Assembly: GCF_036322805.1 (NCBI RefSeq)
Contig: NZ_AP027272.1
Location: 248,001 to 312,000, forward strand
Direction: 5' to 3'
Source: Planctobacterium marinum
Lineage (GTDB): Bacteria > Pseudomonadota > Gammaproteobacteria > Enterobacterales > Alteromonadaceae
Length of the DNA: 64,000 nt
Shown here: positions 35,680-44,753 of the stretch, one piece after another
Layout: every line of letters starts with the position of its first letter
Numbering within the stretch: the stretch's first letter is position 1
Program-made: the position numbers and the translations under genes
Notes under the pieces: generated by a model
What the model saw: the letters and a program-made list of their open reading frames with translations, nothing else
The model's database searches: none
What the model was told of the DNA's origin: nothing

Positions 35680-37086
35680 TTAAATGGCTGTTTGTTTCCA
35701 GCGACCTGTCCTGAAGAGCAAATAACCAAACACTGCGATCAGCGACTCTGCTGCAAGCACAGCTACGTAAACGCCTTGCGATTGCAACTCAAAATATACG
35801 GCCAGGCAGTATGCCAAAGGTATTTGTATCAACCAATAACAGAAAAAATTGATGCGGGTGGGTGTCATAGTATCGCCAGCACCGTTAAATGCCTGCACCA
35901 GAACCATTCCCAGTGCAAAGAAACCGTAGCCATAAGCCACCATGCGCAAGCAGTCGATGCCACTCTGCAGTACGCCCGGGTCATCATTGAATACAACAAT
36001 GATATCAGGAGCAAACACAATAAACAGCAGCGCCACAGTTAGCATAAATATTATGTTGTAACGGGCAATAACCCACACGGAGCGCTCAGCCCTGTCTGGC
36101 TTGCCTGCACCCAGGTTTTGACCTACGAGTGTGGCGACCGCATTGCTCAATCCCCATGCGGGTAAAATGCTGAACATTACCACTCGAATCGCAATGGTAT
36201 ACCCGGCGACAGCTTCACTGCCATACAGAGACACAATACGCATCAAGATTACCCAGCTTGCGGTAGCTATCAGGAATTGCAGCATGCCTCCCATTGAAAC
36301 CCGAATAAGTTGCTGAATGATGGGTAATTGAATACGCAGTTGAGCTATTCTTACTTGTATTCTGCCGGCAACACCAAATAGGTGCCAAAGCTGATACAGC
36401 ACACCAATTCCTCGTCCAATACTGGTTGCAATGGCTGCGCCTGTTACCCCCATCTCTGGTATTGGACCCAAACCAAAAATAAAAATGGGATCCAGTATTA
36501 TATTGATGCCATTGGCAATCCAAAGGGAGCGCATGGCAATTGAGGCATCACCGGCGCCACGAAAAATGGCGTTGATAATGAACAAATACAAGATAGTGAT
36601 GGCGCTACACAGCATGATAGTGGTGTAGCTTTCACCCATCGCCAGTACTGCTTCGTCAGCCCCCATCAGGCGCAGGATATCTGCTGCATAAAAGCTGCCA
36701 ATCAGGGCGATGGCCAATGCTATTGAGAACCCAAGCCACAGCGCTTGCCCGGCAATAGTATTGGCCTGCTCTGGCTGCTTTTGGCCAATGCGCCTGGCAA
36801 CCAGCGCCGTCACTCCCATACTCAGGCCAATTGCAATGGCATAAATCAGGGTGAGTACGGCTTCAGTAAGACCAACGACGGCCACTGCTGCGAATCCTAA
36901 TGCGGAGACAAAAAAGATGTCTACAATAGCGAATACGGATTCCATTGCCATTTCCAGCACCATGGGAACAGCCAGTAAAAAGGCCGCTATACCAATGGAA
37001 CCTTGGGTAAAATCTTGTTGCGTATTATTGTTTAAAGATAGTTTGAATAGTTGCCATAACGATGGCTTATTTTTTTGATCATCCAT
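35680..37086 (-). CDS. MATE-family multidrug/Na+ efflux transporter
   Basis: 468 residues from the ATG at 37086 (GGATAAAG upstream; a GTG one codon earlier is an alternative). Twelve hydrophobic helices are arranged in two halves of six. Each half begins with a MATE signature: AVPMVLEMAMESVFAIVDIFFVSALG in the first half and RVSMGGMLQFLIATASWVILMRIVSLYGSEAVAGYTIAIRV in the second. Also seen are ALVARRIGQKQPEQA and ATLVGQNLGAGKPDRAERSVW, the paired cytoplasmic loops. MATE proteins export cationic drugs or dyes using Na+ or H+. No substrate is implied here. A 20-nt imperfect palindrome 26 nt upstream could be an operator. Confidence 0.92.
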   Translation of the reverse strand: MDDQKNKPSLWQLFKLSLNNNTQQDFTQGSIGIAAFLLAVPMVLEMAMESVFAIVDIFFVSALGFAAVAVVGLTEAVLTLIYAIAIGLSMGVTALVARRIGQKQPEQANTIAGQALWLGFSIALAIALIGSFYAADILRLMGADEAVLAMGESYTTIMLCSAITILYLFIINAIFRGAGDASIAMRSLWIANGINIILDPIFIFGLGPIPEMGVTGAAIATSIGRGIGVLYQLWHLFGVAGRIQVRIAQLRIQLPIIQQLIRVSMGGMLQFLIATASWVILMRIVSLYGSEAVAGYTIAIRVVMFSILPAWGLSNAVATLVGQNLGAGKPDRAERSVWVIARYNIIFMLTVALLFIVFAPDIIVVFNDDPGVLQSGIDCLRMVAYGYGFFALGMVLVQAFNGAGDTMTPTRINFFCYWLIQIPLAYCLAVYFELQSQGVYVAVLAAESLIAVFGYLLFRTGRWKQTAI

Positions 37087-37111
37087 CACGCTTTATCCAC
37101 TAAGCAAGGCA

Positions 37112-37131
37112 CTCGAATATCAATAATCGAG
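37112..37131. promoter_or_regulatory. Imperfect palindrome upstream of the MATE gene
   Basis: Nine-base arms CTCGAATAT and ATAATCGAG pair at 8 of 9 positions with a 2-nt centre. It lies 26 nt before the MATE start codon, a position suited to a repressor (TetR- or MarR-like) site. No regulator gene is adjacent. Confidence 0.4.
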
Positions 37132-37429
37132 CGCGAAAATCTACAGAAAGCAATTACTTTCCGGCCGGAGAGTCTTCAAAAGGCTGAAGCGGTTAAGAGG
37201 TGGTACGTTATGCTTGTCGAGAGGACGTGGCTCTTAAGAGCGCGTAAAACCATTAACCGGCTGTGATAACACAATATCAGCGCAAATGAAGTGGATTACA
37301 TTGTTCATTGGCCTGCTCCGGTAATAGTTGATAAGACTCGGCAGCATGACGAACACAGAGCAGGTTGTCAACGGGTTTGTTTGGAGGGTTACAAATTGCA
37401 ACAGTCGTTGATTGGCTCACAGGCAATAA

Positions 37430-37453
37430 AAAAGGCGCTTAGAAGCGCCTTTT
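37430..37453 (-). terminator. Rho-independent terminator of the M36 protease gene
   Basis: A 10-bp stem (AAAAGGCGCT/AGCGCCTTTT) and 4-nt loop, with TTTTTTATT following on the minus strand, lies 22 nt after the stop of the M36 gene. Confidence 0.9.
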
Positions 37454-37475
37454 ATCACATCAAACTAATCAAGGA

Positions 37476-40400
37476 TTAGTCACAAGCGACAGAGTCACCA
37501 GCAACAACTTCTGAGAAGATTGAGGTTTCAATGTTGGTAAAGGTTACATCATCGATGAACCAACCAAATTGACTTACAGTCACGTCAGAAGAGATTCTGA
37601 AGCGGAACTGTACGGTCTGACCGTTCAGTGCTTGACCGAAGCTGATGGTTTCAGTGTTACCCATGAAGGTTGCGAAGTCACCATTGATACCACTATACAC
37701 TGGGCGGTTTTGCAGTGCCTGAGTGGAGTTAGTGAATAGTGATGCATAGTTATAACCAGTAGAGAAAGTACCACCAGCAGCCGTTACATCCATCCAGTCG
37801 CCACCGTTGACGCTGATCTCAACAACTGCACCATCCCAAGCTTCTTCTAACCAGTAGAAGTGCCAGAAGTTGATGGAGAAGTCTTGACCATAAGCGACTT
37901 CTACCATGTCAGTTTCTACGGCAACGTCAGATTGGAATGAGTTGTTTAGTAACAACATAGTCTGGCTACCCAGATCCACACCAGGATTGAATGACTGGAA
38001 GTAGCCTGTATTAACTGTATCGAAGGTTTGGGTGCCAGCAGCATCTGAACCACCGTACATCACGTTTTCTTTGAAGTTATCCAGACTGGCCAGTGTTTCC
38101 ATGTTGTCATTGGCAGTTTGGCCTACAACTGGAAGTTTAACGAAGTCGTAGTTGACCAATGCGCCAGCGTAAATAGTTTCAGGCTCAACAGTATCATCGC
38201 CTTCAACCGCTTCAGGGAAGCTTACGCCAAATACTACTTGATCACCTGTACCTGCAGAATTCAGAGTAAAGGCAATGTCGCCACTACTTGCTGATTCAAA
38301 CAGACCAACATCACCGAAAGTAACCATACCATCGTTAGCCAGTGTAACATCGTGACCACTCAGTACTTCTACCTGTGCGGTTACACCAGAAAGTACTTCA
38401 CTGCCGTTATTTCTGATGCTGAATGACATGTTGGCACTTTCACCCGCATCGATAACACCGTCTGCAGTACAAACATCAACGCCTGCTTGAGAGATGCTTA
38501 CACTGCCAGCGCCGTAAGATGCAAGCTGTGTCGCATATGACTCAGTTACGCCTGAGTTGTCATCGCTAAAGCGAGGTGGAGAAATCGCGCCGAAGCCCAT
38601 ACCACGATTCGCGAATGCTTCAACTGCTGCGTTAAAGTCATCAGCATCATTTGCCAGCATGACTGATAACAATGCATCACGTGCTTCTGTGTAAGTTGGT
38701 GCGATTGGCGTCGCTTTATAGCTGGCCACCAGGTAGTTAGCCATGCGCGCTTCAGCCACGTCAAACTCATACATGTTCAACAGGCGAACATAAACGTCCC
38801 AAAGTACAGCAGCCCACATTTCACCTGCGCCGTGCGGAGATGCACCATTAGTTGGAGGTAGTCCTGGGACTTCAGCACCAGCTGTGATGTGTTGGAAGGT
38901 CAGAGGGTTGACTTCCTGGTTTGGCGTGTAAGGTGCACGACGGATACCCGTGTAGAAATCCTCTACGTAAGTACCAGTAGCAAATGGCATTTGCCATTCT
39001 TCGTTGCCTGGGATTTCTGCGTCAGACTCTTTGATGATGAACATCATAGAGTGGAAGTCACTCCAGCCCTCACCCATGGAGCGGCCCTGGAAGTTGATCA
39101 AACCAGCAGCGTTACCAACCAAACGGTTTTGGATGTAGTGGCCCCATTCGTGAGCGATGATGCCGTTGTCGAATGATGAGTCTTTAAGTGGGAACTTGCT
39201 GAATAGCTCAGCAGTTACTTGCTTGCCTCCGGCCATGCGAGAGTACAGTGCCTGACCTTCCTGGTAATTCAAACCTACGTTTGGAATTGTTACTGAAGGA
39301 TCATCCCCACCCATCGGTGCAGGCGTGCCGTCATCGACATTGTTAACAATAATGGCAGCAATAGCTCCGGCTTCTTGAGCATTTAGTACTTTTTGTACAA
39401 AGGTACAGCTACCACGGTCGATAACTGCGATACGACCTTCAAGCGCATAACCATTAACTGCTGACTCACAACCGTCGTTGACAGAGCCACTGTCAACGTC
39501 ATTACCGTCGTTCAAACGTCTCAGGTTGGCACTAACATCGGTGTACTGCTGAGGACCAAATGAAGACAACTGTGTGGATTCAAGTATGCCTAATGTGCCG
39601 TGAGAAACGATATTAACACCCTGATCTACACCATTAACGGCGTCTTTTGAGGTGTATAGGTATTGCTGCATACGCGGACTGCCACCGTCAGAAGGCGTTG
39701 CCATGTTGGCATTGTTCAGACCTGAGTAATCTTGTGCTTGTACTTCTAATGGGTCACCACCAACACCACCGCGGCCATAGTTGTCTAGCTGGGCGTTACC
39801 CGATGCTTCGTCAAAGCCGTGATCGTACCACCAGTCATGCATGAAGTTGTTCATTACGAACATGTTCACTACAGCAGATTGACGGTTCACAAAGCTGTTT
39901 GCACGCTGAGTTTCGTCAAATGGGTAGTCGAAGGTCATCGGTGAAGTAGTTGATACAATGATATCCCCTTCGTTGTAGCCTTGAGGAGCAACAACGTCAG
40001 CATAAGCTAATACGTTGTTTCCGTAGGTGTACATGGCATATTCAGGTAACCAAGGATCATCAGTACTGATTTTACTGTAGTTATCTACAGTAACTAATGG
40101 TTGCTCAACATAAGCTGTTGGGTCTATTTCTCCAGCGGCTTGAGGGATAACCTTGCCGTGAGGACCTTGGTAAGGGAAACCGTCTTCTTCAGCCCAAACA
40201 CGATAAGTAAATTCAGCGTTGGCTTGCTCACTCGCATGAGAGACCAAATTCTTGCTGAACAATACTTTACCGGCATTGTTGATAACAAAGCTGAAGTCAT
40301 GGCTGTCTAACGGGTTTTCCATCTGTGCCAGTTTAACTTCGACATAATAAGAGGCAGTTAGCTTACCGTTTAGATCGTAAAATACTTGCTTGGCGCGCGG

Positions 40401-41108
40401 CTGACCAACGACTTCCAAACCTTCTGTAGTTTCAGCGTCGAATAGAATGTAATCGCCTTTTTTCTCAGCAATCGTTAAGTTGGCTTTTGTTTTGCCGCCA
40501 CTGATTTCGGAGATAGCTTTGTTAACGGCAGCTTCAGGTGTGCCGAAGCTTGAGAAAAGTTGCAAAACTTGTGGTGCCGAAACTTTTGTACCCAGGTAAC
40601 CAGAACCTGCTACCAGGTTGTGCTCACGGTCCATAACGATGTTGTATTCTTTATTAAATACCGGAACACCTTGTACTTCTTGGCGGTACTTCGCCACCAA
40701 TGGGCCTTGGTCAGTGTCGTGAACATAAGCCAAAGTGGCGCGGTTGAGAGCAGTTTCTTCAGAAGAAAAACCTGTAAGGCTGTTCAGGTAGTATGAAGCT
40801 GCATATGCGTTTTTGTGCTCTGGAGCAATCAGGCTCAGATCGGGTTTGCTTTGACTCTCAGGAGCCCACAAAAAGGTTGCTTTACCCATTTGTGCATCAA
40901 AGTGGCTCTTAAGACCAGAAGCAGTTGCGCGCTCAGCCAATGCTTTTTCACGCGCTGCGGTCGCAAGGCCTACGCCTTTAAGCTGAGTTGCACCAGCGTG
41001 ATCGTAATTTTTCAGAGAGTGTGGAGCATGGACACTGGCTGTAGCGGCAGTCGAGGAGAGTGCTGCAGATACCAGCAACGCCACGGTTGAGGGACGAAGC
41101 TTGTTCAT
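37476..41108 (-). CDS. Secreted M36 (fungalysin-type) metalloprotease with PA domain
   Basis: 1210 residues from the ATG at 41108 (AAGGAATAACA upstream). Signal peptide about 1-25 (VALLVSAALSSTAATA). A propeptide with FTP and PepSY-like strands spans about 40-290. The M36 catalytic domain carries HEWGH (about residue 652, FDNGIIAHEWGHYIQNRL) and the third-ligand Glu in GEGWSDFHS. A protease-associated domain is inserted before it (LEGRIAVIDRGSCTFVQKVLNAQEAGAIAAIIVNN). After about 880 come beta-sandwich modules, one CARDB-like and a terminal MAM/jelly-roll-like WFIDDVTFTN. It is a large extracellular protein degrader. Its own strong terminator follows. Confidence 0.93.
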   Translation of the reverse strand: MNKLRPSTVALLVSAALSSTAATASVHAPHSLKNYDHAGATQLKGVGLATAAREKALAERATASGLKSHFDAQMGKATFLWAPESQSKPDLSLIAPEHKNAYAASYYLNSLTGFSSEETALNRATLAYVHDTDQGPLVAKYRQEVQGVPVFNKEYNIVMDREHNLVAGSGYLGTKVSAPQVLQLFSSFGTPEAAVNKAISEISGGKTKANLTIAEKKGDYILFDAETTEGLEVVGQPRAKQVFYDLNGKLTASYYVEVKLAQMENPLDSHDFSFVINNAGKVLFSKNLVSHASEQANAEFTYRVWAEEDGFPYQGPHGKVIPQAAGEIDPTAYVEQPLVTVDNYSKISTDDPWLPEYAMYTYGNNVLAYADVVAPQGYNEGDIIVSTTSPMTFDYPFDETQRANSFVNRQSAVVNMFVMNNFMHDWWYDHGFDEASGNAQLDNYGRGGVGGDPLEVQAQDYSGLNNANMATPSDGGSPRMQQYLYTSKDAVNGVDQGVNIVSHGTLGILESTQLSSFGPQQYTDVSANLRRLNDGNDVDSGSVNDGCESAVNGYALEGRIAVIDRGSCTFVQKVLNAQEAGAIAAIIVNNVDDGTPAPMGGDDPSVTIPNVGLNYQEGQALYSRMAGGKQVTAELFSKFPLKDSSFDNGIIAHEWGHYIQNRLVGNAAGLINFQGRSMGEGWSDFHSMMFIIKESDAEIPGNEEWQMPFATGTYVEDFYTGIRRAPYTPNQEVNPLTFQHITAGAEVPGLPPTNGASPHGAGEMWAAVLWDVYVRLLNMYEFDVAEARMANYLVASYKATPIAPTYTEARDALLSVMLANDADDFNAAVEAFANRGMGFGAISPPRFSDDNSGVTESYATQLASYGAGSVSISQAGVDVCTADGVIDAGESANMSFSIRNNGSEVLSGVTAQVEVLSGHDVTLANDGMVTFGDVGLFESASSGDIAFTLNSAGTGDQVVFGVSFPEAVEGDDTVEPETIYAGALVNYDFVKLPVVGQTANDNMETLASLDNFKENVMYGGSDAAGTQTFDTVNTGYFQSFNPGVDLGSQTMLLLNNSFQSDVAVETDMVEVAYGQDFSINFWHFYWLEEAWDGAVVEISVNGGDWMDVTAAGGTFSTGYNYASLFTNSTQALQNRPVYSGINGDFATFMGNTETISFGQALNGQTVQFRFRISSDVTVSQFGWFIDDVTFTNIETSIFSEVVAGDSVACD

Positions 41109-41373
41109 TGTTATTCCTTCATGTTTGGATATGTTTTTGGGTTCGCATCGATGTAAGCTCGGGCCCCTAATTAGCATCAGAGCCTTGTTTTTTTTCTGTC
41201 GTAAACGCTAAAACACCGATAAGCGGATAGCACTTTACCCCGCAGTTATATACAAATGCAATAGTTCTCAATGGCAAATTTAAATGAATGTTCACAAAAA
41301 TTTACGAAAGATTTTCGCTTTATCGATTAAGTTGCCATAAAGGGATAAAGTGGTCTATTGTCACCGTTGGCTT

Positions 41374-42075
41374 TTATCTTTGGCTGCTTTGTGCTGTCAA
41401 GGTTAAGATATGGCCCTCAGTTTCTATCGTGTGTATTTTGAATAGCGCTTCGCAGGGGGTTTTTTTTGCCACGTCTTTTCTCAGCATTAACACGACAAAA
41501 TTCTCTGATATATCCACCACTTCGCTGGTATCGAATCCAAGGTATTTCCGCACAAAGGGGTAAATGGCCTTATACAAGGTTTCTTTGGCAGAGAAGACTT
41601 GCGTAAACGCAAAGGAATAAGGAAGTGGTGAAGCCAATAATACTCGTTGCTCATTTTCGTTGATTATCTTGCGACTAATACGCTGGATGGTTGCATCTGT
41701 AAAGGTGGTTTCCAGATCTAATCCAAGCATGTCAAATTGCCGTGATACCGCAGCAGTTGCAAGATTAACCTTGTGGGAAATGGCACCTACAACGTTTTCT
41801 GGCCATTGAGGGGAACGATCTGCATTACTTGGGACTATTTGATTTCTCAACCCCAATGCCTCCAGAGCTTTACCACTGGCGAGTCGACCAGCAATAAACT
41901 CTGCCTGCCTTTTAGGGGCCGCTGATGCCAGGTGCGGGCTTAAGAAATGGCTGTTGGCTTGAATAAATTCATTCTGCTGATTTGTATCTGGGGGAATATC
42001 GCAAAAATAGAGCGTTAACTGGTGGTTATCCAGAGTTATTTGCTGGCTTCTGACAGGATCTTTTTTTTGCGTCAT
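41374..42075 (-). CDS. 4'-phosphopantetheinyl transferase, EntD/Sfp type
   Basis: 233 residues. Motifs of the Sfp/EntD superfamily are in order: AAPKRQAEFIAGRLASGKALEALG (CoA-binding basic segment), SPQWPENVVGAISHKVNLATAAV (the SxSH-like motif with His), MLGLDLE (Mg2+ ligands), and FSAKETLYKAIYPFV (the F(S/T)xKE(A/S)xxK motif). It transfers phosphopantetheine from CoA to carrier proteins of siderophore, polyketide, nonribosomal peptide or fatty-acid type. It is 11 nt downstream of modC and on the same strand, so probably part of the mod transcript. No PKS/NRPS gene is in the window, so the carrier-protein partner is elsewhere. Confidence 0.9.
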   Translation of the reverse strand: MTQKKDPVRSQQITLDNHQLTLYFCDIPPDTNQQNEFIQANSHFLSPHLASAAPKRQAEFIAGRLASGKALEALGLRNQIVPSNADRSPQWPENVVGAISHKVNLATAAVSRQFDMLGLDLETTFTDATIQRISRKIINENEQRVLLASPLPYSFAFTQVFSAKETLYKAIYPFVRKYLGFDTSEVVDISENFVVLMLRKDVAKKTPCEALFKIHTIETEGHILTLTAQSSQR

Positions 42076-42086
42076 GACTTCTTACT

Positions 42087-43187
42087 TTACCGTAATATCG
42101 CTGCCGATTTTATTTGCGCCCAAACGGACATATCGGCTTTTAGCTGCAAATTATTGACGGACTTATTGGTGACTTGCGCCAGCAGTGATTGGCCATCGGC
42201 GTTGAGTTCTATCAAACTGATCCCGGGTGCTGAACTCGGCTTTATTGTTTGAATTTTCACTAGCAACCGATTCAAGATACTGGTTTGACTGTGCTCATCC
42301 AGGCTAATGCTGATGTCGTTGGCAGCAATACACAAACGCACTTTACTGCCTGAAGATAGATTGCTTTGGGGTAACCAAAGTGAATGTTGAGCAAGGGTAA
42401 TTTGTGTTAAATGGTATTGTTCATCGTAATTTGCGACGCGACCTTCCAGGAACGTCATTGCAGTCTGTTCATCAACCCTATTTAAGCGATTAAACACGTC
42501 AGTCACTTCACCTTGTTGCAGCAATTCTCCTGATTCTAATACAAGTACCTGTTGCGCCAACCTGGCAACTTCAGTTTGTGAATGACTGACGTACAATACC
42601 GGGATCGCCAATATTGACTGCAGTGCTTCCAGATAACTCATCAGCTCTGTTTTTCGGGCATCATCCAGGGCCGCCAGGGGTTCATCCATAAGTAGTATTG
42701 ACGGGTTGCTGGCAACCGCTCTGACAATGGCAATGCGCTGCTGCTCACCACCCGAAAGCGAGGCAGGATACCTTGTCAGCAGATGCTCAACACCTGACAC
42801 CATAATTAATTCATTAACATGTGTCTCTGAAAGAGGTTCAAAGGCGCGTTTTGCGCCAAACTCGATGTTTTGCTTTGCCGTTAAATGGGGAAAAAGCACG
42901 GGTTGTTGAAATACAAACCCCACGTTTCTCTGTTGTGGTGAAAGAAAAACATTGTCGTTCTGGAAGGTGTGCTGATTGACTACAACACTGCCTTGTGAGT
43001 CCGGTTCAAGCCCGGCGATACAGCGTAATAAAGTGGTTTTGCCTGAGCCTGAAGCACCAAAAATTCCGCTAAATCCAGAGCCAGGTAGCTGCGTTTCGAG
43101 GCGTAATTTAAAGCCGTTGCGCTGCTCATTAGCTTTTTGCAGACTAATATCCAGTTGGATCATTTCGCTATCCTGACTACTAGCCAT
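42087..43187 (-). CDS. modC: Molybdate ABC transporter ATPase
   Basis: 366 residues. ABC features: Walker A GASGSGKTT, Q-loop VGFVFQQPVLFPHLT, signature LSGGEQQR, Walker B SILLMDEPLAALDD, H-loop VLYVSHSQ. The C-terminal about 110 residues form the TOBE/Mop-like regulatory domain typical of ModC (VRLCIAANDISISL and NRLLVKIQTIKPSSAPG). It hydrolyses ATP to drive molybdate or tungstate uptake via ModB. The ATG overlaps the modB stop by 8 nt. Length is close to E. coli ModC (352). Confidence 0.95.
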   Translation of the reverse strand: MASSQDSEMIQLDISLQKANEQRNGFKLRLETQLPGSGFSGIFGASGSGKTTLLRCIAGLEPDSQGSVVVNQHTFQNDNVFLSPQQRNVGFVFQQPVLFPHLTAKQNIEFGAKRAFEPLSETHVNELIMVSGVEHLLTRYPASLSGGEQQRIAIVRAVASNPSILLMDEPLAALDDARKTELMSYLEALQSILAIPVLYVSHSQTEVARLAQQVLVLESGELLQQGEVTDVFNRLNRVDEQTAMTFLEGRVANYDEQYHLTQITLAQHSLWLPQSNLSSGSKVRLCIAANDISISLDEHSQTSILNRLLVKIQTIKPSSAPGISLIELNADGQSLLAQVTNKSVNNLQLKADMSVWAQIKSAAILR

Positions 43188-43872
43188 ATTTCAATCCATT
43201 AGCAGTGTGCTTTTTTTGAAAGCTATACAGTGCAACCAATACGGTAAATGAAAATATCAGCATCAGCAGCGACAACTGATGGGCACTGGCGTAATCGAGT
43301 GCTTCCACATGGTCATATATCTGCACCGATACCACTTTGGTTTCTCCAGGAATATTGCCGCCAATCATTAAGATCACGCCAAACTCTCCTACAGTATGGG
43401 CAAACCCCAAAATCGTAGCGCTGATAAAGCCGGGCCGTGCTAAGGGCAAAATGATGTGATAGAAGGTGTCGATCGTGGAGGCTTTTAAGGTAGCCGCGGC
43501 TTCAAGGTAGCTTTCGTTTATTGCCTCAAAGGCGTTCTGGATAGGTTGCACCACAAAGGGTAACGAATAAAACAAAGAACCTACTACTAAGCCCCAAAAG
43601 GTGAAGGGTAAAGTGCCCAATCCCAGTGCATTGGTGAGTTCACCTAGTGGCCCATCTGGTCCCATAAATAACAGTAAATAAAAGCCCAATACCGTTGGTG
43701 GCAATACTAATGGCAAGGCGACAACTGCGCCAATTACCCCTCTTAACGGGGATTTTGTGCGTGCTAGCCACCAGGCTAGTGGCGTCCCCAGCAACAGCAG
43801 CAAAATAGTGACTATGCTGGCGAGTTTTAACGTCAACCAGATCGTCGTGATATCAGCCTCACTGAGTACCAT
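43180..43872 (-). CDS. modB: Molybdate ABC transporter permease
   Basis: 230 residues from the ATG at 43872, chosen because AGGGG lies 6 nt upstream and the length equals that of E. coli ModB (229). The longer frame (to 43944) adds non-conserved sequence. Five hydrophobic segments are present, with the permease EAA loop EAAATLKASTIDTFYHIILPLARPGF contacting ModC, and EFGVILMIGGNIPGET typical of ModB. It overlaps the end of modA by 14 nt and the start of modC by 8 nt, so the three genes are one operon. Confidence 0.95.
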   Translation of the reverse strand: MVLSEADITTIWLTLKLASIVTILLLLLGTPLAWWLARTKSPLRGVIGAVVALPLVLPPTVLGFYLLLFMGPDGPLGELTNALGLGTLPFTFWGLVVGSLFYSLPFVVQPIQNAFEAINESYLEAAATLKASTIDTFYHIILPLARPGFISATILGFAHTVGEFGVILMIGGNIPGETKVVSVQIYDHVEALDYASAHQLSLLMLIFSFTVLVALYSFQKKHTANGLKYG

Positions 43873-44626
43873 CTTTACCCCTGAAAGTTTGGTATCCATA
43901 AGACTGGATAATGCTAGCCACCTCTGCTGATTGCAAGTAAGCAAAAAAGTATATTGCAGCTTGATTGTTTAGCCCGCGATTTAGCAAAACACTGTCTTGC
44001 TGAATGGGAAGATGTAAGTGGGGTGGGACAAACCAATGTGAACCTCGCTGGTCGATGGCAAGCTGCATGAATTGAGACAGAGCAATAAAACCCAGTTGAG
44101 CATTCGCGCTTTTAACAAAAGCAAAGGTTTGCGCGATGTTTTCTCCGGTCACAATTTTTCCGGATAGCAGCCGTGCAAGCTGTTTACTGTTAATATATTG
44201 CTGTGCCGCTTGTCCATAAGGAGCGGTACGTGGGTTGGCCATTGCCAGTCTGGAAAAAGTCAGGCTTGTCCATTCGGGTTCCGTTGTGCCTAACAGAGAG
44301 GCATCAGCCGACCAAAGTACTAGTTGCCCAATACCGTAAGTGAATAGTTGGTCTGCTTTGGCGTATCCTTCGGCCACCAGGCGTGCTGGCTTGTCGCTGT
44401 CTGCCGACAGGAAAATATCAAAAGGTGCTCCGTTTTTAATTTGCGCGAAAAACTTGCCTGACGCACCAAATGATAACCGAACGTCTACATCCTGACTTTT
44501 AGGCCATTGCGCCACGATGTCTTTCATGGGATGGATAAAGTTAGAGGCAACAGCAATATGGACCGTCGGTTTCGCGAAGATACTTGCAGATATCATAGTG
44601 AGAAAAAATAACAGCGTCCATTTCAT
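43859..44626 (-). CDS. modA: Molybdate-binding periplasmic protein
   Basis: 255 residues from the ATG at 44626 (MKWTLLFFLTMISASIFA signal peptide, about 1-20); the open frame upstream is unsupported. The mature protein has the type II periplasmic-binding fold with VHIAVASNFIHPMKDIV, LSFGASGKFFAQIKNGAPFDIFLSADSDKPARL, MANPRTAPYGQAAQQ, and ENIAQTFAFVKSANAQLGFIALSQ, all ModA hallmarks. It captures molybdate or tungstate for ModBC. No clear ModE palindrome or molybdenum-cofactor riboswitch is visible in the 127 nt to the divergent aspartoacylase-like gene. Confidence 0.95.
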   Translation of the reverse strand: MKWTLLFFLTMISASIFAKPTVHIAVASNFIHPMKDIVAQWPKSQDVDVRLSFGASGKFFAQIKNGAPFDIFLSADSDKPARLVAEGYAKADQLFTYGIGQLVLWSADASLLGTTEPEWTSLTFSRLAMANPRTAPYGQAAQQYINSKQLARLLSGKIVTGENIAQTFAFVKSANAQLGFIALSQFMQLAIDQRGSHWFVPPHLHLPIQQDSVLLNRGLNNQAAIYFFAYLQSAEVASIIQSYGYQTFRGKDGTQ

Positions 44627-44753
44627 GAACTTATTGAAGTCCGCATCAAGAAAAGGAGGTATTTTGGTGGAGCAAATAACTGATAGCAAGTATTGCGGTG
44701 CAAATCCAACATTATGTATGCTGTGAGCCCCGTATTTTTGGTTGAGATAAAAG

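Larger units (their letters stand above)
37087..37475. other. Intergenic region between the M36 protease and MATE genes
   Basis: About 390 nt. It holds the M36 terminator at its left-hand, low-coordinate end in terms of transcription (37430-37453), a 20-nt imperfect palindrome (37112-37131) next to the MATE start, and otherwise no recognisable gene. Two short rightward open frames lack ribosome-binding sites and family resemblance. I see no tRNA or structured RNA. Confidence 0.55.

Noticed and set aside
37075-37479. Two short rightward ORFs of 62-63 codons between MATE and M36 genes.
   Set aside because: They lack ribosome-binding sites, overlap the M36 terminator and MATE start, and have no coding-like composition.
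44627-44753. Molybdenum-cofactor riboswitch or ModE operator upstream of modA.
   Set aside because: The 127-nt divergent gap is short and no ModE-like palindrome or multi-stem RNA was recognised.
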